Positions 1-10,774 are shown, counted from the first letter of the stretch. The stretch is DNA of 64,000 nt from Bacillus sp. ISL-37 (GCF_018613315.1 NZ_JAGGQL010000009.1:1-64000), one strand, 5' to 3'. Program-made: numbers and translations. The notes: generated from the letters alone by a model not told the origin.

Positions 1-165
<165 letters not shown>

Positions 166-270
166 AAATAGATTACTCATTCTTCTTGAATTCTTCTTAC
201 ACATTATCTAGTTTTGAAGGAATAAAGTTTTTTGCGAAGCAAAATAACTGTCTTTTCCTTAATTAAATAG

Positions 271-386
<116 letters not shown>

Positions 387-394
387 ACTGATGA

Positions 395-422
395 GAACAG
401 CTGTAATGGCTGTTCTTTTTTT
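395..422 (+). terminator. rrn operon terminator
   Basis: A perfect 7-bp stem GAACAGC/GCTGTTC (395-401 with 409-415) and a 7-base loop are followed by seven T residues. It sits eight bases after the 5S gene and is the natural end of the rRNA transcript. Confidence 0.9.
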
Positions 423-518
423 GTATGCAAATTTATAATCTATGCCGGCCGGAACTAGTGCAGCTACTGATAATATGCAGAATAGATTCGGACAGGTTTG
501 GGGTAAAAGCAGGAAAAG

Positions 519-961
519 TTGTCCGAAGTAGGTGCAACTTCGGACAAATTTGGAGGAAAGGTACGAAAAGCTGTCAGAACCTGAAGCAACTTCGGACAAG
601 TTTGGAGGAAAAGAACGAAAAGCTGTCAGAACCTGAAGCAACTTCGGACAAGTTTGGAGGAAAAGAACAAAAAGCTGTCAGAACCTGAAGCAACTTCAGA
701 CAAGTTTGGAGAAAAAGAACAAAAAGCTGTCCGAAGAAGAAGCAACTTCAGACAAGTTTGGAGAAAAAGAACAAAAAGCTGTCCGAAGTAGAGGCCACTG
801 CGGACAAGTTTGGAGAAAAAGCGCAAAAAGCTGTCAGAAGAAGAAGCAGCTTCAGACAAGTTTAGAGGAAAAGAACAAAAAGCTGTCAGAAGAAGAAGCA
901 ACTTCGGACAAATTTAGAGGAAAAGTATAAAAAGCTGTCAGAAGAAGTAACTTCCGACAAG
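519..961. repeat. 52-bp tandem repeat array, nine units
   Basis: Units start with GCTGTC or GTTGTC at 519, 570, 622, 674, 726, 778, 830, 882 and 934, so the spacing is 51 once and 52 thereafter. The last unit is truncated. Each unit contains a GTC(C/A)GAAG arm and a CTTC(G/A)GACAAG arm separated by a few bases, then TTTGGAGGAAAAGAAC. In the first unit the arms are perfectly complementary (TTGTCCGAAG/CTTCGGACAA); later units carry a mismatch. Because 52 is not a multiple of 3, reading frame rotates between units and the short open frames here are not convincing genes. Function is unknown. Confidence 0.9.
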
Positions 962-989
962 TAGGTGCTTGTTGCCTCTAAACTCCTAG

Positions 990-1022
990 TGCGTTGATCC
1001 AAGAAGGATTAACGCATTTTTT
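990..1022 (+). terminator. Intrinsic terminator-like hairpin after the 52-bp array
   Basis: An 11-bp stem TGCGTTGATCC/GGATTAACGCA (one G-T pair) with a 5-base loop is followed by six T residues. No recognised gene precedes it, so it may end a transcript through the repeat array. Confidence 0.65.
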
Positions 1023-1172
1023 GTGGAATTTATTTAACAATCAGAGCACTTTTCTGATCTTCCCAGTTACTCTACGATTATTATAAAGATCTAATTACTT
1101 TTAGTCTTTTTAAAGAGTGATTGGGATACAGGTCAGATTCATTGATATGAAAAGACTAATAGGAGGAACGAA

Positions 1173-1457
1173 ATGAGTAAGCAATTAAATTTTTGGTCAT
1201 TCATCTTTTCACCAATCTTGGTTTCACTATTTTTTATAGTTTCCTCCATAGGGCCTATTGATTACACCATATTAGGCATGCATCCATTCGTTCTGCTTTT
1301 ATATGTAACCTTGCTGACTTTTATAACAGGGCTTACAGGGATGGCAGGTATGGAGGATTGGAAGGATATGGCCAGGAGTTTTTCGACGATCATCATGACT
1401 TTAGGGTTATCTGCATTGTTAGCTATCGTTATATTTTTTGGCAATTTATTAAGTTAG
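1173..1457 (+). CDS. Small integral membrane protein of unknown function
   Basis: This 94-residue protein starts at an ATG preceded by a strong ribosome site (AGGAGG at about 1161). Its sequence is mostly hydrophobic, with three probable membrane segments at about residues 8-27, 33-56 and 70-92. A short polar stretch, GMEDWKDMARS, lies between the second and third. I do not recognise a family. It stands alone between the repeat array and the ctsR promoter, with no clear terminator behind it. The good ribosome site and consistent hydrophobic pattern favour a real gene. Confidence 0.65.
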   Translation: MSKQLNFWSFIFSPILVSLFFIVSSIGPIDYTILGMHPFVLLLYVTLLTFITGLTGMAGMEDWKDMARSFSTIIMTLGLSALLAIVIFFGNLLS

Positions 1458-1750
1458 TGGTAGCACTATTACAGGCACAGGTGAGTTCCTCAGAAAATAA
1501 AATATACCAGCCTTAGCATTTTTCTTGGAAGAATCCTTATGTAATATAGATGAAATTGCTGGTCACATTGCCAATCTAACCAATTAGGCACCGACTCATT
1601 CGCATTAAAGCTGGTCCTGAACAAATTTTTCATTGATGTGTTCAGATACAAGTTTCCACATGTTACAAAATGGGTATAATAACCAACACACCCCTTGTTG
1701 TCAGGTTTTGGCATACATAATTTTGGCGAATATAATTCAGGATGCATTCA
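1458..1750. other. Intergenic region with no recognised feature
   Basis: Between the small membrane protein gene and the ctsR promoter I see no convincing open frame, RNA motif or repeat. An 85-codon minus-strand open frame here has no ribosome site and no recognisable sequence. Confidence 0.5.
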
Positions 1751-1779
1751 TTGCACCAAAAAAAAATTTTTTGTATAAT
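1751..1779 (+). promoter_or_regulatory. Sigma-A promoter of the ctsR operon
   Basis: A perfect -10 box TATAAT (1774-1779) lies 17 bases after a weak -35 box TTGCAC (1751-1756). Transcription would begin near 1786, inside the CtsR operator that follows. Confidence 0.7.
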
Positions 1780-1782
1780 TAA

Positions 1783-1799
1783 AGTCAAATATAGTCAAA
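1783..1799 (+). promoter_or_regulatory. CtsR operator (heptad direct repeat)
   Basis: AGTCAAA TAT AGTCAAA is a perfect match to the known CtsR box, two RGTCAAA heptads separated by three bases. It overlaps the expected transcription start, so bound CtsR would block its own operon. A further partial GTCA follows at 1800-1803. Confidence 0.93.
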
Positions 1800-1819
1800 G
1801 TCAGATTGGGGGAGGTTTA

Positions 1820-2281
1820 GTGAGGAATATATCGGACATCATAGAACATTACCTTAAGCAGGTTTTAGAAATGAGCGATAAGGACATCGTTGAAATCAAA
1901 CGAAGTGAAATCGCCGATAAATTTCAGTGCGTGCCGTCCCAGATCAATTATGTCATCAATACAAGGTTCACGATTGAACGGGGCTATCTTGTTGAGAGTA
2001 AACGGGGTGGCGGCGGCTACATCCGTATCATCAAAGTCCAGGCTTATGATCATGCACATTTGATTGATGATTTACTGTCTTTGATTCAGACACGAATTCC
2101 GCAAAGTAGCGCTGAGCATGTCATTTTCCGACTTGTTGAGGAAGATGTAGTCACTGACCGCGAGGCGAAGATCATGCTGAGTGTGCTTGACAGGTCCGTC
2201 CTGTATATAGAGCTGCCGCAGCGTGATGAGTTGCGTGCGAGAATGTTGAAGGCAATGCTTATGGCATTGAAGTATAAATAA
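1820..2281 (+). CDS. ctsR: Transcriptional repressor CtsR
   Basis: CtsR is the heat-shock repressor of clp genes in low-GC Gram-positives. The 153-residue product has the family's winged helix-turn-helix DNA-binding half with EIKRSEIADKFQCVPSQINY, then the RGGGGYIRI wing loop that acts as the thermosensor in the family. The start is GTG at 1820 (V-R-N-I-S-D), preceded by GGGGGAGG; upstream in-frame codons lack family similarity. It opens an operon with mcsA, mcsB and clpC and carries its own operator at 1783. In the family, arginine phosphorylation by McsB and ClpCP degradation remove CtsR under stress. Length matches B. subtilis CtsR. Confidence 0.96.
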   Translation: MRNISDIIEHYLKQVLEMSDKDIVEIKRSEIADKFQCVPSQINYVINTRFTIERGYLVESKRGGGGYIRIIKVQAYDHAHLIDDLLSLIQTRIPQSSAEHVIFRLVEEDVVTDREAKIMLSVLDRSVLYIELPQRDELRARMLKAMLMALKYK

Positions 2282-2308
2282 TATCAAAGCAGATGAAGAG
2301 GTGAGGGC

Positions 2309-2857
2309 ATGATCTGCCAAGAGTGTAATCAAAGGCCGGCAACGCTGCACTTCACGAATTATTCAAATGGAGAAAAAACGGAATTGCACTTGTGTGAAAT
2401 ATGCGCACAAGAAAAAGGCGAACTGTTTATGATGAACAACGGCCCTGCTTTTTCGATCAATAGCTTACTTGCCGGATTGTTGAATATGGAACCTGCTTTT
2501 CCGGCACAGAAAAAGGAACCCTTTGAAGCTGGGCAAGTTACCCAGTGCCCGCAATGTTCGATGACGTTTCCGCAGTTTGTGAAGGTAGGCCGGTTTGGCT
2601 GTGCGACTTGCTATGATGCTTTTCGTGAACAGCTTACCCCGATTGTAAGGAGGCTCCATAGTGGTAATTCCATGCATAATGGAAAAATCCCTAAAAGAGT
2701 CGGCGGGGACCTTCATGTAAGGAAGACAATCGATCAGCTTAAGCTAACCCTGAAAGACTTAATTTTGGCAGAGGAATTTGAGAAAGCTGCTGAGACAAGG
2801 GACCAGATTAGGGAACTTGAAAGGAAATTGTCAGCAGGTCAAGAGGGAGGGAAGTAG
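2309..2857 (+). CDS. mcsA: McsA, zinc-binding activator of protein-arginine kinase McsB
   Basis: This is a 182-residue protein with four CxxC pairs (C3/C6, C29/C32, C80/C83, C98/C101), two presumptive zinc sites. A UVR domain at about residues 135-175 ([31 protein letters not shown]) is of the type that contacts ClpC. McsA is known to activate McsB and help hand substrates to ClpC. It is the second gene of the CtsR operon, 27 bases after ctsR and 2 bases before mcsB. The ribosome site GAGGTGAGGGC supports the ATG. Confidence 0.95.
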   Translation: MICQECNQRPATLHFTNYSNGEKTELHLCEICAQEKGELFMMNNGPAFSINSLLAGLLNMEPAFPAQKKEPFEAGQVTQCPQCSMTFPQFVKVGRFGCATCYDAFREQLTPIVRRLHSGNSMHNGKIPKRVGGDLHVRKTIDQLKLTLKDLILAEEFEKAAETRDQIRELERKLSAGQEGGK

Positions 2858-2859
2858 CC

Positions 2860-3942
2860 TTGTCATTGGAGAAGTTTATCAATCAGGCTGTCAGCTCCTG
2901 GATGAGTGATGATGGACCTGATTCAGACATTGTCCTTAGCTCTCGTATCCGTTTTGCAAGGAATCTTGATGAATATAACTTTCCGACGCTGTTCACCAAT
3001 GGAGAGGCAGAAGCAGTGGTAGGTACGATCATGGAACGTGCCAGTAATACACCAATAACTGCCTTCGGTCAGTTGGAAATGATCAAAATGGATGAAATTC
3101 CGCCTTTGCAGAAAAGGGTGTTAGTCGAGAAGCATTTGATCAGTCCGAATCTAGCAGAAAACTCCGTTCATGGTGCCGTCTTACTGTCTGAAAATGAAGA
3201 AGTGAGCATCATGATCAATGAGGAAGATCATGTTAGGATTCAGTGTTTATTTCCGGGCTTCCAGCTTAGTGAGGCTCTAGGGGCTGCAAATGAAATCGAT
3301 GACTGGCTTGAGGACTATGTCAATTATGCGTTTGATGAGAAGTTTGGCTATTTGACCAGTTGTCCTACCAATGTGGGCAGTGGCCTAAGGGCATCGGTGA
3401 TGATGCACCTGCCAGGACTTGTGTTGACACAGCAAATGAACAGGATCGTCCCGGCGATTAACCAGCTTGGTTTGGTGGTAAGAGGTATTTACGGCGAGGG
3501 CAGTGAAGCGCTCGGCAATATTTTTCAAATCTCGAACCAAATCACACTCGGAAAATCGGAAGAGGACATCGTAGACGATTTAAAAAGTGTTGTAAGCCAG
3601 ATTATATCTCAGGAAAGGTCAGCGAGGGAAGCATTAGCGAAGACTTCGAACATACAATTAGAAGACAGAGTGTTTCGATCATATGGGACACTTGCCAATA
3701 GCAGGATCATCGAAACGAAGGAAGCTGCCCGCTGCCTTTCTGATTTAAGGCTTGGAATAGATATGGGCTTTATAAAAAATATATCAAAATCGATACTGAA
3801 TGAATTGATGATATTAACTCAACCTGGGTTTTTGCAGCAATATGCGGGAGGACCATTAAGACCGAATGAACGGGATATCCGCAGGGCTGCTTTAATAAGA
3901 GAACGATTGAAAATGGAAACAAAAGACGAGTCAGGAGGATGA
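2860..3942 (+). CDS. mcsB: Protein-arginine kinase McsB
   Basis: This 360-residue enzyme phosphorylates arginines on target proteins, marking them for ClpCP degradation, and inactivates CtsR. It belongs to the ATP:guanido phosphotransferase fold. The nucleotide-binding SSRIRFARN lies at residues 27-35, the NEEDH acidic motif at 120-124, and the cysteine loop [13 protein letters not shown] at 168-180. The start is TTG at 2860, two bases after the mcsA stop, with GGGAGGG upstream; no better ATG fits the family N-terminus. It is followed four bases later by clpC. Confidence 0.95.
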   Translation: MSLEKFINQAVSSWMSDDGPDSDIVLSSRIRFARNLDEYNFPTLFTNGEAEAVVGTIMERASNTPITAFGQLEMIKMDEIPPLQKRVLVEKHLISPNLAENSVHGAVLLSENEEVSIMINEEDHVRIQCLFPGFQLSEALGAANEIDDWLEDYVNYAFDEKFGYLTSCPTNVGSGLRASVMMHLPGLVLTQQMNRIVPAINQLGLVVRGIYGEGSEALGNIFQISNQITLGKSEEDIVDDLKSVVSQIISQERSAREALAKTSNIQLEDRVFRSYGTLANSRIIETKEAARCLSDLRLGIDMGFIKNISKSILNELMILTQPGFLQQYAGGPLRPNERDIRRAALIRERLKMETKDESGG

Positions 3943-3946
3943 TCTT

Positions 3947-6385
3947 ATGATGTTTGGACGATTTACCGAGAGGGCACAAAAAGTATTGGCACTCGCACAG
4001 GAAGAGGCAATCCGCCTTGGACATAACAATATCGGTACAGAACACATCTTGCTTGGCCTTGTGCGTGAGGGAGAGGGCATTGCGGCAAAGGCGCTTTATG
4101 GACTAGGTCTTGGAGCGGAGAAAATCCAGAAGGAAGTTGAAAACCTGATTGGCCGCGGCCAGGAAACTTCCCAGACAATCCATTATACACCTAGAGCTAA
4201 AAAGGTCATCGAGCTTTCCATGGATGAGGCAAGGAAGTTGGGCCATTCCTATGTAGGCACAGAACATATCCTTCTCGGATTGATCCGTGAGGGAGAGGGC
4301 GTGGCTGCAAGAGTGCTGAACAACCTTGGTGTAAGCTTGAACAAAGCACGCCAGCAGGTTCTACAGCTGCTTGGAAGCAATGAAACTTCAGGTCATCAAG
4401 GAGGCGGAACGGCTAATGCCAATACTCCTACACTTGATAGCCTTGCAAGAGACTTAACAGCAATCGCCAGGGAAGGCAGCCTTGATCCGGTCATCGGCCG
4501 TGCTAAGGAAATCCAGCGTGTCATCGAAGTGTTAAGCCGCCGGACGAAGAACAACCCTGTCTTGATTGGGGAGCCTGGTGTAGGTAAAACAGCGATTGCT
4601 GAAGGATTGGCACAGCAAATCGTGAATAACGAGGTACCGGAAATCCTCCGTGACAAGCGTGTCATGACCCTGGATATGGGTACGGTTGTTGCCGGGACTA
4701 AATACCGCGGTGAATTTGAAGACCGCCTTAAGAAGGTAATGGATGAAATTCGCCAGGCCGGAAATATCATTCTTTTCATCGATGAGCTTCATACACTGAT
4801 CGGTGCCGGCGGAGCAGAGGGTGCGATTGACGCGTCCAATATCCTGAAGCCTTCATTGGCTCGTGGTGAACTGCAGTGTATCGGCGCGACCACACTTGAT
4901 GAATACCGCAAATACATCGAAAAAGATGCTGCGCTTGAACGACGTTTCCAGCCGATTACTGTTGATGAGCCAACTGCGGAAGAGTCAGTACAAATTTTGA
5001 AGGGGCTTCGTGACCGATATGAAGCTCACCACCGAGTATCGATTACGGATGAAGCAATTGATGCGGCGGTAAAATTATCTGATCGCTACATCTCCGACCG
5101 TTTCCTACCGGATAAAGCGATTGACTTAATTGATGAAGCTGGTTCGAAGGTTCGCCTGCGCTCTTATACCACTCCGCCAAACCTTAAGGAGCTTGAGGTG
5201 AAGCTGGAGGAAGTACGCAAGGAGAAGGATGCTTCTGTCCAAAGCCAGGAGTTTGAAAAGGCTGCTTCATTAAGAGATACAGAACAGCGTCTTCGCGAAC
5301 AGCTTGAAAATACGAAGAAATCATGGAAAGAAAAGCAGGGCAAGGAAAACAGTGAAGTGACAGTGGAAGACATCGCTCATGTGGTGTCCAGCTGGACGAA
5401 TATCCCTGTTTCTAAGCTAGCGCAAACAGAAACAGATAAACTGCTGAACCTTGAGGAAATCCTTCATTCCCGTGTAATTGGCCAGGATGAAGCAGTCAAA
5501 GCAGTTTCCAAGGCAGTAAGGCGTGCTCGCGCAGGCTTGAAGGACCCGAAACGTCCAATTGGTTCATTCATCTTCCTTGGACCAACAGGTGTTGGTAAAA
5601 CAGAATTGGCGAGAGCATTGGCAGAGTCCATGTTTGGGGATGAAGATGCGATGATCCGCGTCGATATGTCCGAGTACATGGAGAAGCATTCGACATCCCG
5701 TCTTGTCGGTTCACCTCCAGGCTATGTCGGATATGATGAAGGCGGCCAATTGACTGAGAAGGTCCGCAGAAAGCCATATTCCGTCATCCTGCTGGATGAA
5801 ATTGAAAAAGCTCATCCAGATGTGTTCAACATTTTGCTGCAGGTCCTCGAGGATGGACGTTTGACTGACTCCAAGGGCCGGACAGTCGATTTCCGCAATA
5901 CAATCATGATCCTTACATCCAATGTCGGAGCTGAAGCGTTGAAGCGGAATAAATACGTAGGTTTCAATATCCAGGATGGCGAACAGGATTACAAAGATAT
6001 GAAGGGCAAAGTGATGGAAGAGCTGAAAAAGGCGTTCCGTCCTGAATTCCTCAACCGTATCGATGAGATCATCGTCTTCCACGCACTTGAAAAGCCGCAT
6101 TTGAAGGAAATTGTGACATTGATGTCCGATCAGCTTGTGAAGCGCCTGAAAGAACAGGAAATCACACTAGAGCTGACAGAGGCGGCAAAAGAGAAGATTT
6201 CCGAGGAAGGATACGATCCGGAATACGGCGCACGTCCGTTACGCAGGGCGATCCAGAAGCATATAGAAGACCAGCTGTCTGAAGAATTGCTCAGAGGAAC
6301 TGTCCTTACCGGGCAAAATGTCGTCATTGACGTTGAAAATGGCGAGTTCGTCGTCAAGACTCCAGAAGGATCGACAAAAGTTTAA
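3947..6385 (+). CDS. clpC: ATP-dependent Clp protease ATPase subunit ClpC
   Basis: This 812-residue HSP100 unfoldase partners with ClpP and uses McsB or MecA as adaptors. It has the two N-domain repeats (1-145, paired [13 protein letters not shown] motifs), AAA-1 with Walker A GEPGVGKT (208-215), and a UVR/middle segment (about 417-465). AAA-2 has GPTGVGKT (545-552) and the C-terminal D2 small domain. It is full length and very close to B. subtilis ClpC. It begins [11 protein letters not shown] behind AGGAGGATG. It is last in the CtsR operon and is closed by a terminator at 6409. Confidence 0.97.
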   Translation: MMFGRFTERAQKVLALAQEEAIRLGHNNIGTEHILLGLVREGEGIAAKALYGLGLGAEKIQKEVENLIGRGQETSQTIHYTPRAKKVIELSMDEARKLGHSYVGTEHILLGLIREGEGVAARVLNNLGVSLNKARQQVLQLLGSNETSGHQGGGTANANTPTLDSLARDLTAIAREGSLDPVIGRAKEIQRVIEVLSRRTKNNPVLIGEPGVGKTAIAEGLAQQIVNNEVPEILRDKRVMTLDMGTVVAGTKYRGEFEDRLKKVMDEIRQAGNIILFIDELHTLIGAGGAEGAIDASNILKPSLARGELQCIGATTLDEYRKYIEKDAALERRFQPITVDEPTAEESVQILKGLRDRYEAHHRVSITDEAIDAAVKLSDRYISDRFLPDKAIDLIDEAGSKVRLRSYTTPPNLKELEVKLEEVRKEKDASVQSQEFEKAASLRDTEQRLREQLENTKKSWKEKQGKENSEVTVEDIAHVVSSWTNIPVSKLAQTETDKLLNLEEILHSRVIGQDEAVKAVSKAVRRARAGLKDPKRPIGSFIFLGPTGVGKTELARALAESMFGDEDAMIRVDMSEYMEKHSTSRLVGSPPGYVGYDEGGQLTEKVRRKPYSVILLDEIEKAHPDVFNILLQVLEDGRLTDSKGRTVDFRNTIMILTSNVGAEALKRNKYVGFNIQDGEQDYKDMKGKVMEELKKAFRPEFLNRIDEIIVFHALEKPHLKEIVTLMSDQLVKRLKEQEITLELTEAAKEKISEEGYDPEYGARPLRRAIQKHIEDQLSEELLRGTVLTGQNVVIDVENGEFVVKTPEGSTKV

Positions 6386-6408
6386 AATGGCTTAACATGT
6401 TATCAAAA

Positions 6409-6443
6409 GGGGTATACGTACTAAATACGTGTACCCCTTTTTT
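6409..6443 (+). terminator. Terminator of the ctsR-clpC operon
   Basis: The stem GGGGTATACGT/ACGTGTACCCC (one G-T pair) is followed by seven T residues. It separates clpC from radA, which in B. subtilis are often co-transcribed. Confidence 0.88.
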
Positions 6444-6748
6444 TCTAATAACTTATTAATCAATTTGGTTTCATAAGTTTTATTTGCACTTTCCCTCGTA
6501 AGAGCCCCGGTCCCATTTAGGTTGCGGAAGCTGATTTGCAAGAAAACAGCCTTTCTAAAAAAATAGTTGGAATTGCGGCATCTGTATATGAACATAATTT
6601 AATTGAAGAAGTAAACATTTTGGATTCATGACCTCAAATAAGCCTTGTAGAAAAAATTACATAGGTACTTCAGTCGCTATCATTTCTTTTATTACTTGTT
6701 TGGCTTTATTATAAAGATAATAACTTTTTTTATTGAGAGGCTAAGAAA
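6444..6748. other. Intergenic region before radA, no recognised feature
   Basis: This AT-rich stretch lies between the clpC terminator and radA. It must contain the radA promoter, since a terminator precedes it, but I find no -35/-10 pair with good spacing. A short GAAAACAGCC at 6542-6551 resembles the end of the dispersed element at 9387, but nothing else of that element is present. Confidence 0.4.
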
Positions 6749-8128
6749 ATGGCAAAAAGAAAAACAAAATTCATGTGCCAGGAATGCGGCTATGAATCTC
6801 CGAAATGGATGGGGAAATGCCCGGGATGCGGGCAATGGAATAAGATGGTCGAGGAAGTGGAAAGCACTGGCTCGACAAGAAGAGGAGCTTTTGCCAACAC
6901 AGGGAATACGGGTGTTGCCGCAAAGGCGACTCCGATTACAAGTATTGAAACAGTCAGCGAGCCGCGGATTACGACAGACTTGAATGAGTTGAACCGCGTA
7001 CTTGGCGGCGGCGTGGTCAGGGGATCGCTTGTATTAATTGGCGGGGACCCTGGTATTGGTAAATCGACACTATTGCTTCAGGTATCTTATCAGCTGGCCA
7101 AAAAGGCTCATTCAGTCCTATATATTTCAGGTGAGGAGTCGATGAGGCAAACGAAGCTGCGCGCAGACCGTCTTGGAGTCACATCGGATAACCTGCTTGT
7201 TTATTCGGAAACAAATCTACAAGAAATCAGCCTCACGATTGAAAATACTAACCCGGACTTTGTCATTGTGGACTCAATCCAAACCATTTTTCACCCGGAA
7301 GTGACATCTGCTCCTGGGAGCGTGTCACAGGTTAGGGAATGTACAGCGGAGTTAATGAGGATTGGAAAAACAAAGGGGATCGCGATTTTTATCGTTGGCC
7401 ATGTCACAAAGGAAGGCTCTATCGCCGGACCTAGACTGCTGGAGCATATGGTGGATACAGTTCTATATTTTGAAGGGGAAAGGCACCATACGTACAGAAT
7501 CCTCCGGGCTGTCAAAAATCGTTTCGGTTCCACGAATGAAATGGGTATTTTCGAGATGAAGGAAATGGGTCTTGAAGAAGTGGCAAACCCCTCGGAAATT
7601 TTTTTAGAAGAAAGATCCCAGGGAGCTTCGGGTTCAACGGTTGTGGCCTCAATGGAAGGAACACGGCCAGTATTGGTTGAAATCCAGGCGTTGATTTCGC
7701 CGACGAGCTTCGGGAATCCAAGGCGGATGGCTACCGGAATCGACCATAACCGCGTGTCGCTGCTGATGGCGGTGCTGGAGAAGCGTGTCGGGTTGCTGCT
7801 GGCTAACCAGGATGCTTATTTGAAGGTCGCCGGCGGAGTGAAGCTGGATGAACCGGCAATTGATCTTGCGGTGGCTGTCAGCATTGCTTCAAGCTTCAGG
7901 GATAAACCTACCCGCGCTACTGATTGTATCATTGGCGAGGTGGGTCTGACTGGGGAAGTAAGGAGAGTCTCGAGGATTGAACAGCGCGTCCAGGAAGCGG
8001 CGAAGCTTGGCTTTGAAAGAATTATTTTACCGGAGAATAATCTTGGCGGATGGACTCCTCCACGGGGTGTTGAGCTTATCGGGGTATCATCTGTCAGCCA
8101 TGCATTAAAAGTCACCTTGGGAGGTTGA
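6749..8128 (+). CDS. radA: DNA repair and recombination protein RadA/Sms
   Basis: RadA is a RecA-like branch-migration helicase that promotes homologous recombination and transformation. The 459-residue protein has the N-terminal four-cysteine zinc finger (C10, C13, C24, C27) and Walker [11 protein letters not shown] (98-107). The RadA signature KNRFG is at 256-260, followed by a C-terminal Lon-protease-like domain from about residue 290. It starts at an ATG after GAGAGG. disA follows after four bases, so the two are translated together. Length is as in B. subtilis. Confidence 0.97.
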   Translation: MAKRKTKFMCQECGYESPKWMGKCPGCGQWNKMVEEVESTGSTRRGAFANTGNTGVAAKATPITSIETVSEPRITTDLNELNRVLGGGVVRGSLVLIGGDPGIGKSTLLLQVSYQLAKKAHSVLYISGEESMRQTKLRADRLGVTSDNLLVYSETNLQEISLTIENTNPDFVIVDSIQTIFHPEVTSAPGSVSQVRECTAELMRIGKTKGIAIFIVGHVTKEGSIAGPRLLEHMVDTVLYFEGERHHTYRILRAVKNRFGSTNEMGIFEMKEMGLEEVANPSEIFLEERSQGASGSTVVASMEGTRPVLVEIQALISPTSFGNPRRMATGIDHNRVSLLMAVLEKRVGLLLANQDAYLKVAGGVKLDEPAIDLAVAVSIASSFRDKPTRATDCIIGEVGLTGEVRRVSRIEQRVQEAAKLGFERIILPENNLGGWTPPRGVELIGVSSVSHALKVTLGG

Positions 8129-8132
8129 TGGA

Positions 8133-9206
8133 TTGGAACACAAAGAGCTTGAAGAAAAAGGGTTAGGTGAAATCCTTCAATTTATTGCTCCAGGTACGCC
8201 TCTAAGGGATGGAATCGATAATGTGCTCCGGGCCAAGACAGGTGGATTGATTGTGTTTGGATACAATGAGAAAGTGAAAAATCTGGTCGACGGTGGTTTT
8301 GAGATCAACTGCAGGTTCAGCCCCAGTTATCTCTATGAACTGGCGAAGATGGATGGCGCAATCATCCTGAATGAGACGGGAAGCAAAATTTTATTCGCCA
8401 ACGCCCAGTTAGCTCCTGATACGGGAGTACCCTCGACTGAGACAGGAATGAGGCACAGGACAGCGGAACGTGTAGCAAGGCAGACGAAGGCACTCGTTAT
8501 TGCAATTTCCCAGCGAAGGAATGTCATTACCTTGTACCAGGGACACCTTCGCTATGCCTTGAAGGAAATTGGTGTCATCTTGACGAAGGCGAATCAGGCA
8601 ATCCAGACGCTGGAAAAGTATAAAGTCGTCCTTGAACAAAGCATTACCAATCTGGGAATCCTCGAATTTGAGGACCTTGTTACCTATAATGATCTGCTTC
8701 AGGTTATCCATCGTTTTGAAATGGTACTAAGGATCAAGACAGAGCTATTGACATATTTGAGTGAGCTCGGACTCGAAGGGCGGCTGATTCGCCTACAAAT
8801 GCAGGAATTATTATCTGAAATGGAAAAAGAAGCATTGCTTGTCATCAAAGATTATTCAGCAGAATCAGAAGTGAAGGCAGAGGATGTGATGGCTCGTTTT
8901 CAGGAGCTTTCAAAGGCCGGTGTAATCGAGGATTCTACCATCCTTAAACTTCTCGGGCATCAGGGATATGTGCATATGGATGAATTCATCTGTCCTCGAG
9001 GATATCGGATGCTGAATAAAATCCCGCGGCTGCCAATGATCATTACTGAGAATTTGATTAAACGTTTCAGCAAATTCACGAATATGATTTCAGCTTCCGT
9101 TGAAGAACTCGATGATGTAGAGGGCATTGGCGAAGTAAGAGCCCGAAAAATCAAAGAAGGCTTTAAACTCATCAGGGACCAGCTGATGGCGGACCGCCAA
9201 ATGTAA
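8133..9206 (+). CDS. disA: DNA integrity scanning diadenylate cyclase DisA
   Basis: DisA makes cyclic di-AMP from two ATP and patrols DNA for lesions, delaying sporulation when it stalls. The 357-residue product has the DAC domain with DGA (74-76) and RHRTAER (from 107). A helical linker and a C-terminal helix-hairpin-helix domain (about 320-345, [11 protein letters not shown]) follow. Translation begins at TTG 8133 behind GGGAGGT overlapping the end of radA; the only nearby ATG is out of frame. Pairing with radA fits the known functional interaction of the two proteins at recombination intermediates. Confidence 0.96.
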   Translation: MEHKELEEKGLGEILQFIAPGTPLRDGIDNVLRAKTGGLIVFGYNEKVKNLVDGGFEINCRFSPSYLYELAKMDGAIILNETGSKILFANAQLAPDTGVPSTETGMRHRTAERVARQTKALVIAISQRRNVITLYQGHLRYALKEIGVILTKANQAIQTLEKYKVVLEQSITNLGILEFEDLVTYNDLLQVIHRFEMVLRIKTELLTYLSELGLEGRLIRLQMQELLSEMEKEALLVIKDYSAESEVKAEDVMARFQELSKAGVIEDSTILKLLGHQGYVHMDEFICPRGYRMLNKIPRLPMIITENLIKRFSKFTNMISASVEELDDVEGIGEVRARKIKEGFKLIRDQLMADRQM

Positions 9207-9232
9207 TCCCAAACATTGGCGGCCTGCTTTTA
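9191..9232 (+). terminator. Probable terminator of radA-disA
   Basis: An imperfect stem GGACCGCCAAATGT/ACATTGGCGGCC spans the disA stop codon and is followed by TGCTTTTA. The pairing is good but the T-run is short. Confidence 0.5.
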
Positions 9233-9386
9233 ATTGACACCTGCATGCCCCGATGCTACTTTAAAGATGAGAATTACTCCTATAGAGATTATGGCAATCT
9301 TGCTGCATTTTTGTCATTTTAATTGTACAAAATACGTAACCTTTGCCAGGGTCAATTCGTATAATCATTTGGGTGTTTATATTTAA

Positions 9387-9570
9387 GGCTCTTTTCTCAA
9401 ACTTTGTTGCTATTTGACTACAAAATAGGATTTAATGACCTATTTTTCTTCGTAAAGTTGAATCTTTTGTGAGAAAAGAGCATGCAAACTTAATACCGAC
9501 CTGCAAACTTGCCTTATATTACGTTAAAATCGGCTTTAGGATTTTAACAACAATCTTTACGAAAACAGCC
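9387..9570. mobile_element. MITE-like foldback element, copy 1
   Basis: This 184-bp non-coding element has imperfect inverted ends (GGCTCTTTTCTCAAACTTTG against GGCTGTTTTCGTAAAGATTG read from the other end). It is flanked on both sides by the 8-bp direct repeat ATATTTAA (9379-9386 and 9571-9578). Inside, GCTCTTTTCTCA (9388-9399) pairs with TGAGAAAAGAGC (9470-9481), AAAATAGG (9422-9429) with CCTATTTT (9439-9446), and GTTAAAATC (9523-9531) with GATTTTAAC (9540-9548). A second copy lies at 61755-61929. GGCTCTT-type ends and an 8-bp duplication recall ISL3-family insertion sequences, which could be the parent (inference). No transposase is present. Confidence 0.85.
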
Positions 9571-9648
9571 ATATTTAAAGAAAATGTTTTCATTACGAGG
9601 GTTTCAAAATTTGGAAGTTGTTTATAATGAGTAAAAGGAGGTGAAAGG

Positions 9649-10746
9649 ATGTTAAGACGTATCATTCAAGCCTGCTTCCTGATCATTGGGGGAACGCTTG
9701 GTATATTCTTAATTCCTGATTTATTATCATTAATGAACGCGGGAGACATGACTCTCATCAATAATCCTTATGTTACTGCTGTTTTGGGCGCACTTATTTT
9801 TTATCTTCTTACTTTTTGGGCCGTAGATCCTGTGACCAATTTTGTGAGGTGGGCTGAAGAGTCGCTGATCAAGGCACCAATTACGGATGTCCTATTTGGC
9901 AGTGTTGGCCTTTTCTTTGGATTGCTGGTGGCATTTTTAGTAGGATTTGCCCTTAATGCAATCCAGGTTCCTGTTGTGAATACAGTCGCACCGACACTAC
10001 TGACACTTTTATTTGGATATCTTGGATTCCAGGTCGGTTTCAAGAAGCGTGATGAACTGCTTGGTTTATTTTCAAAATCAAAGAAAAAAGGCACTGAAGA
10101 AGAAGCGGATAAAGAAAATGAAACTCGTGCAAGAGAGTGGAAGATACTGGATACAAGTGTGATTATTGATGGCAGGGTTGCGGATATCTGCCAGACTGGT
10201 TTCCTTGAAGGCACCATTGTCATCCCGCAGTTTGTCCTCGAAGAATTACAGCATATCGCTGATTCATCTGACGTGTTGAAGCGCAATCGCGGACGACGCG
10301 GATTGGACATCCTTAACCGTATTCAAAAGGAGCTTAAGATCAAGGTTGAAATATATGAAGGTGATTTCGACGACATCCAGGAAGTCGACAGCAAACTTGT
10401 AAAGCTGGCAAAGCTGACAAATGGTGTCGTCGTCACGAATGATTTCAACCTGAACAAAGTATGTGAATTGCAGAAGGTTGCCGTGCTGAATATCAATGAC
10501 CTCGCAAATGCGGTAAAACCAGTTGTCCTTCCTGGAGAAGAATTGAGCATCCAGGTAATCAAGGATGGCAAGGAACATAATCAGGGCATTGCGTACCTTG
10601 ATGATGGCACAATGATCGTAGTCGAAGAAGGCCGCGATTATATCGGAAAGCGTATCGATGTTCTTGTAACAAGTGTGCTGCAAACATCAGCTGGCAGGAT
10701 GATTTTCGCTAAGCCGAAACTATTGGAAAAAAGCATAATCAGTTGA
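9649..10746 (+). CDS. PIN/TRAM domain membrane-anchored protein YacL
   Basis: This 365-residue protein is conserved at this locus in bacilli (B. subtilis YacL). Four hydrophobic membrane segments (about 4-24, 40-58, 83-104, 112-130) lead to a charged linker. A PIN ribonuclease-like domain follows ([10 protein letters not shown] 167-176, with D168 and D174 as candidate metal ligands), and a C-terminal TRAM-like domain ([25 protein letters not shown]). The structure suggests a membrane-tethered RNA-processing or RNA-binding role, not experimentally defined to my knowledge. A strong ribosome site AAAGGAGGTGAAAGG precedes the ATG. A TATAAT at 9623-9628 may be its -10 box. Confidence 0.9.
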   Translation: MLRRIIQACFLIIGGTLGIFLIPDLLSLMNAGDMTLINNPYVTAVLGALIFYLLTFWAVDPVTNFVRWAEESLIKAPITDVLFGSVGLFFGLLVAFLVGFALNAIQVPVVNTVAPTLLTLLFGYLGFQVGFKKRDELLGLFSKSKKKGTEEEADKENETRAREWKILDTSVIIDGRVADICQTGFLEGTIVIPQFVLEELQHIADSSDVLKRNRGRRGLDILNRIQKELKIKVEIYEGDFDDIQEVDSKLVKLAKLTNGVVVTNDFNLNKVCELQKVAVLNINDLANAVKPVVLPGEELSIQVIKDGKEHNQGIAYLDDGTMIVVEEGRDYIGKRIDVLVTSVLQTSAGRMIFAKPKLLEKSIIS

Positions 10747-10774
10747 TCCATCCCCGGATGGACCAAGCCTTTAT

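Noticed and set aside
425-930. Open frames of 87 and 74 codons on the plus strand (and longer ones on the minus strand) across the first repeat array
   Set aside because: The 52-bp period shifts frame each unit, there is no family-like sequence, and the frames simply follow the repeat.
519-961. CRISPR array
   Set aside because: Units are contiguous and nearly identical over their whole length, with no unique spacers and no cas genes nearby.
1490-1747. 85-codon minus-strand open frame before ctsR
   Set aside because: It has no ribosome site and no recognisable sequence, and it reaches to the ctsR promoter region.
6541-6551. Third copy of the foldback element upstream of radA
   Set aside because: Only GAAAACAGCC matches the right end; the left end, foldback and internal hairpin are absent, so chance is likely.
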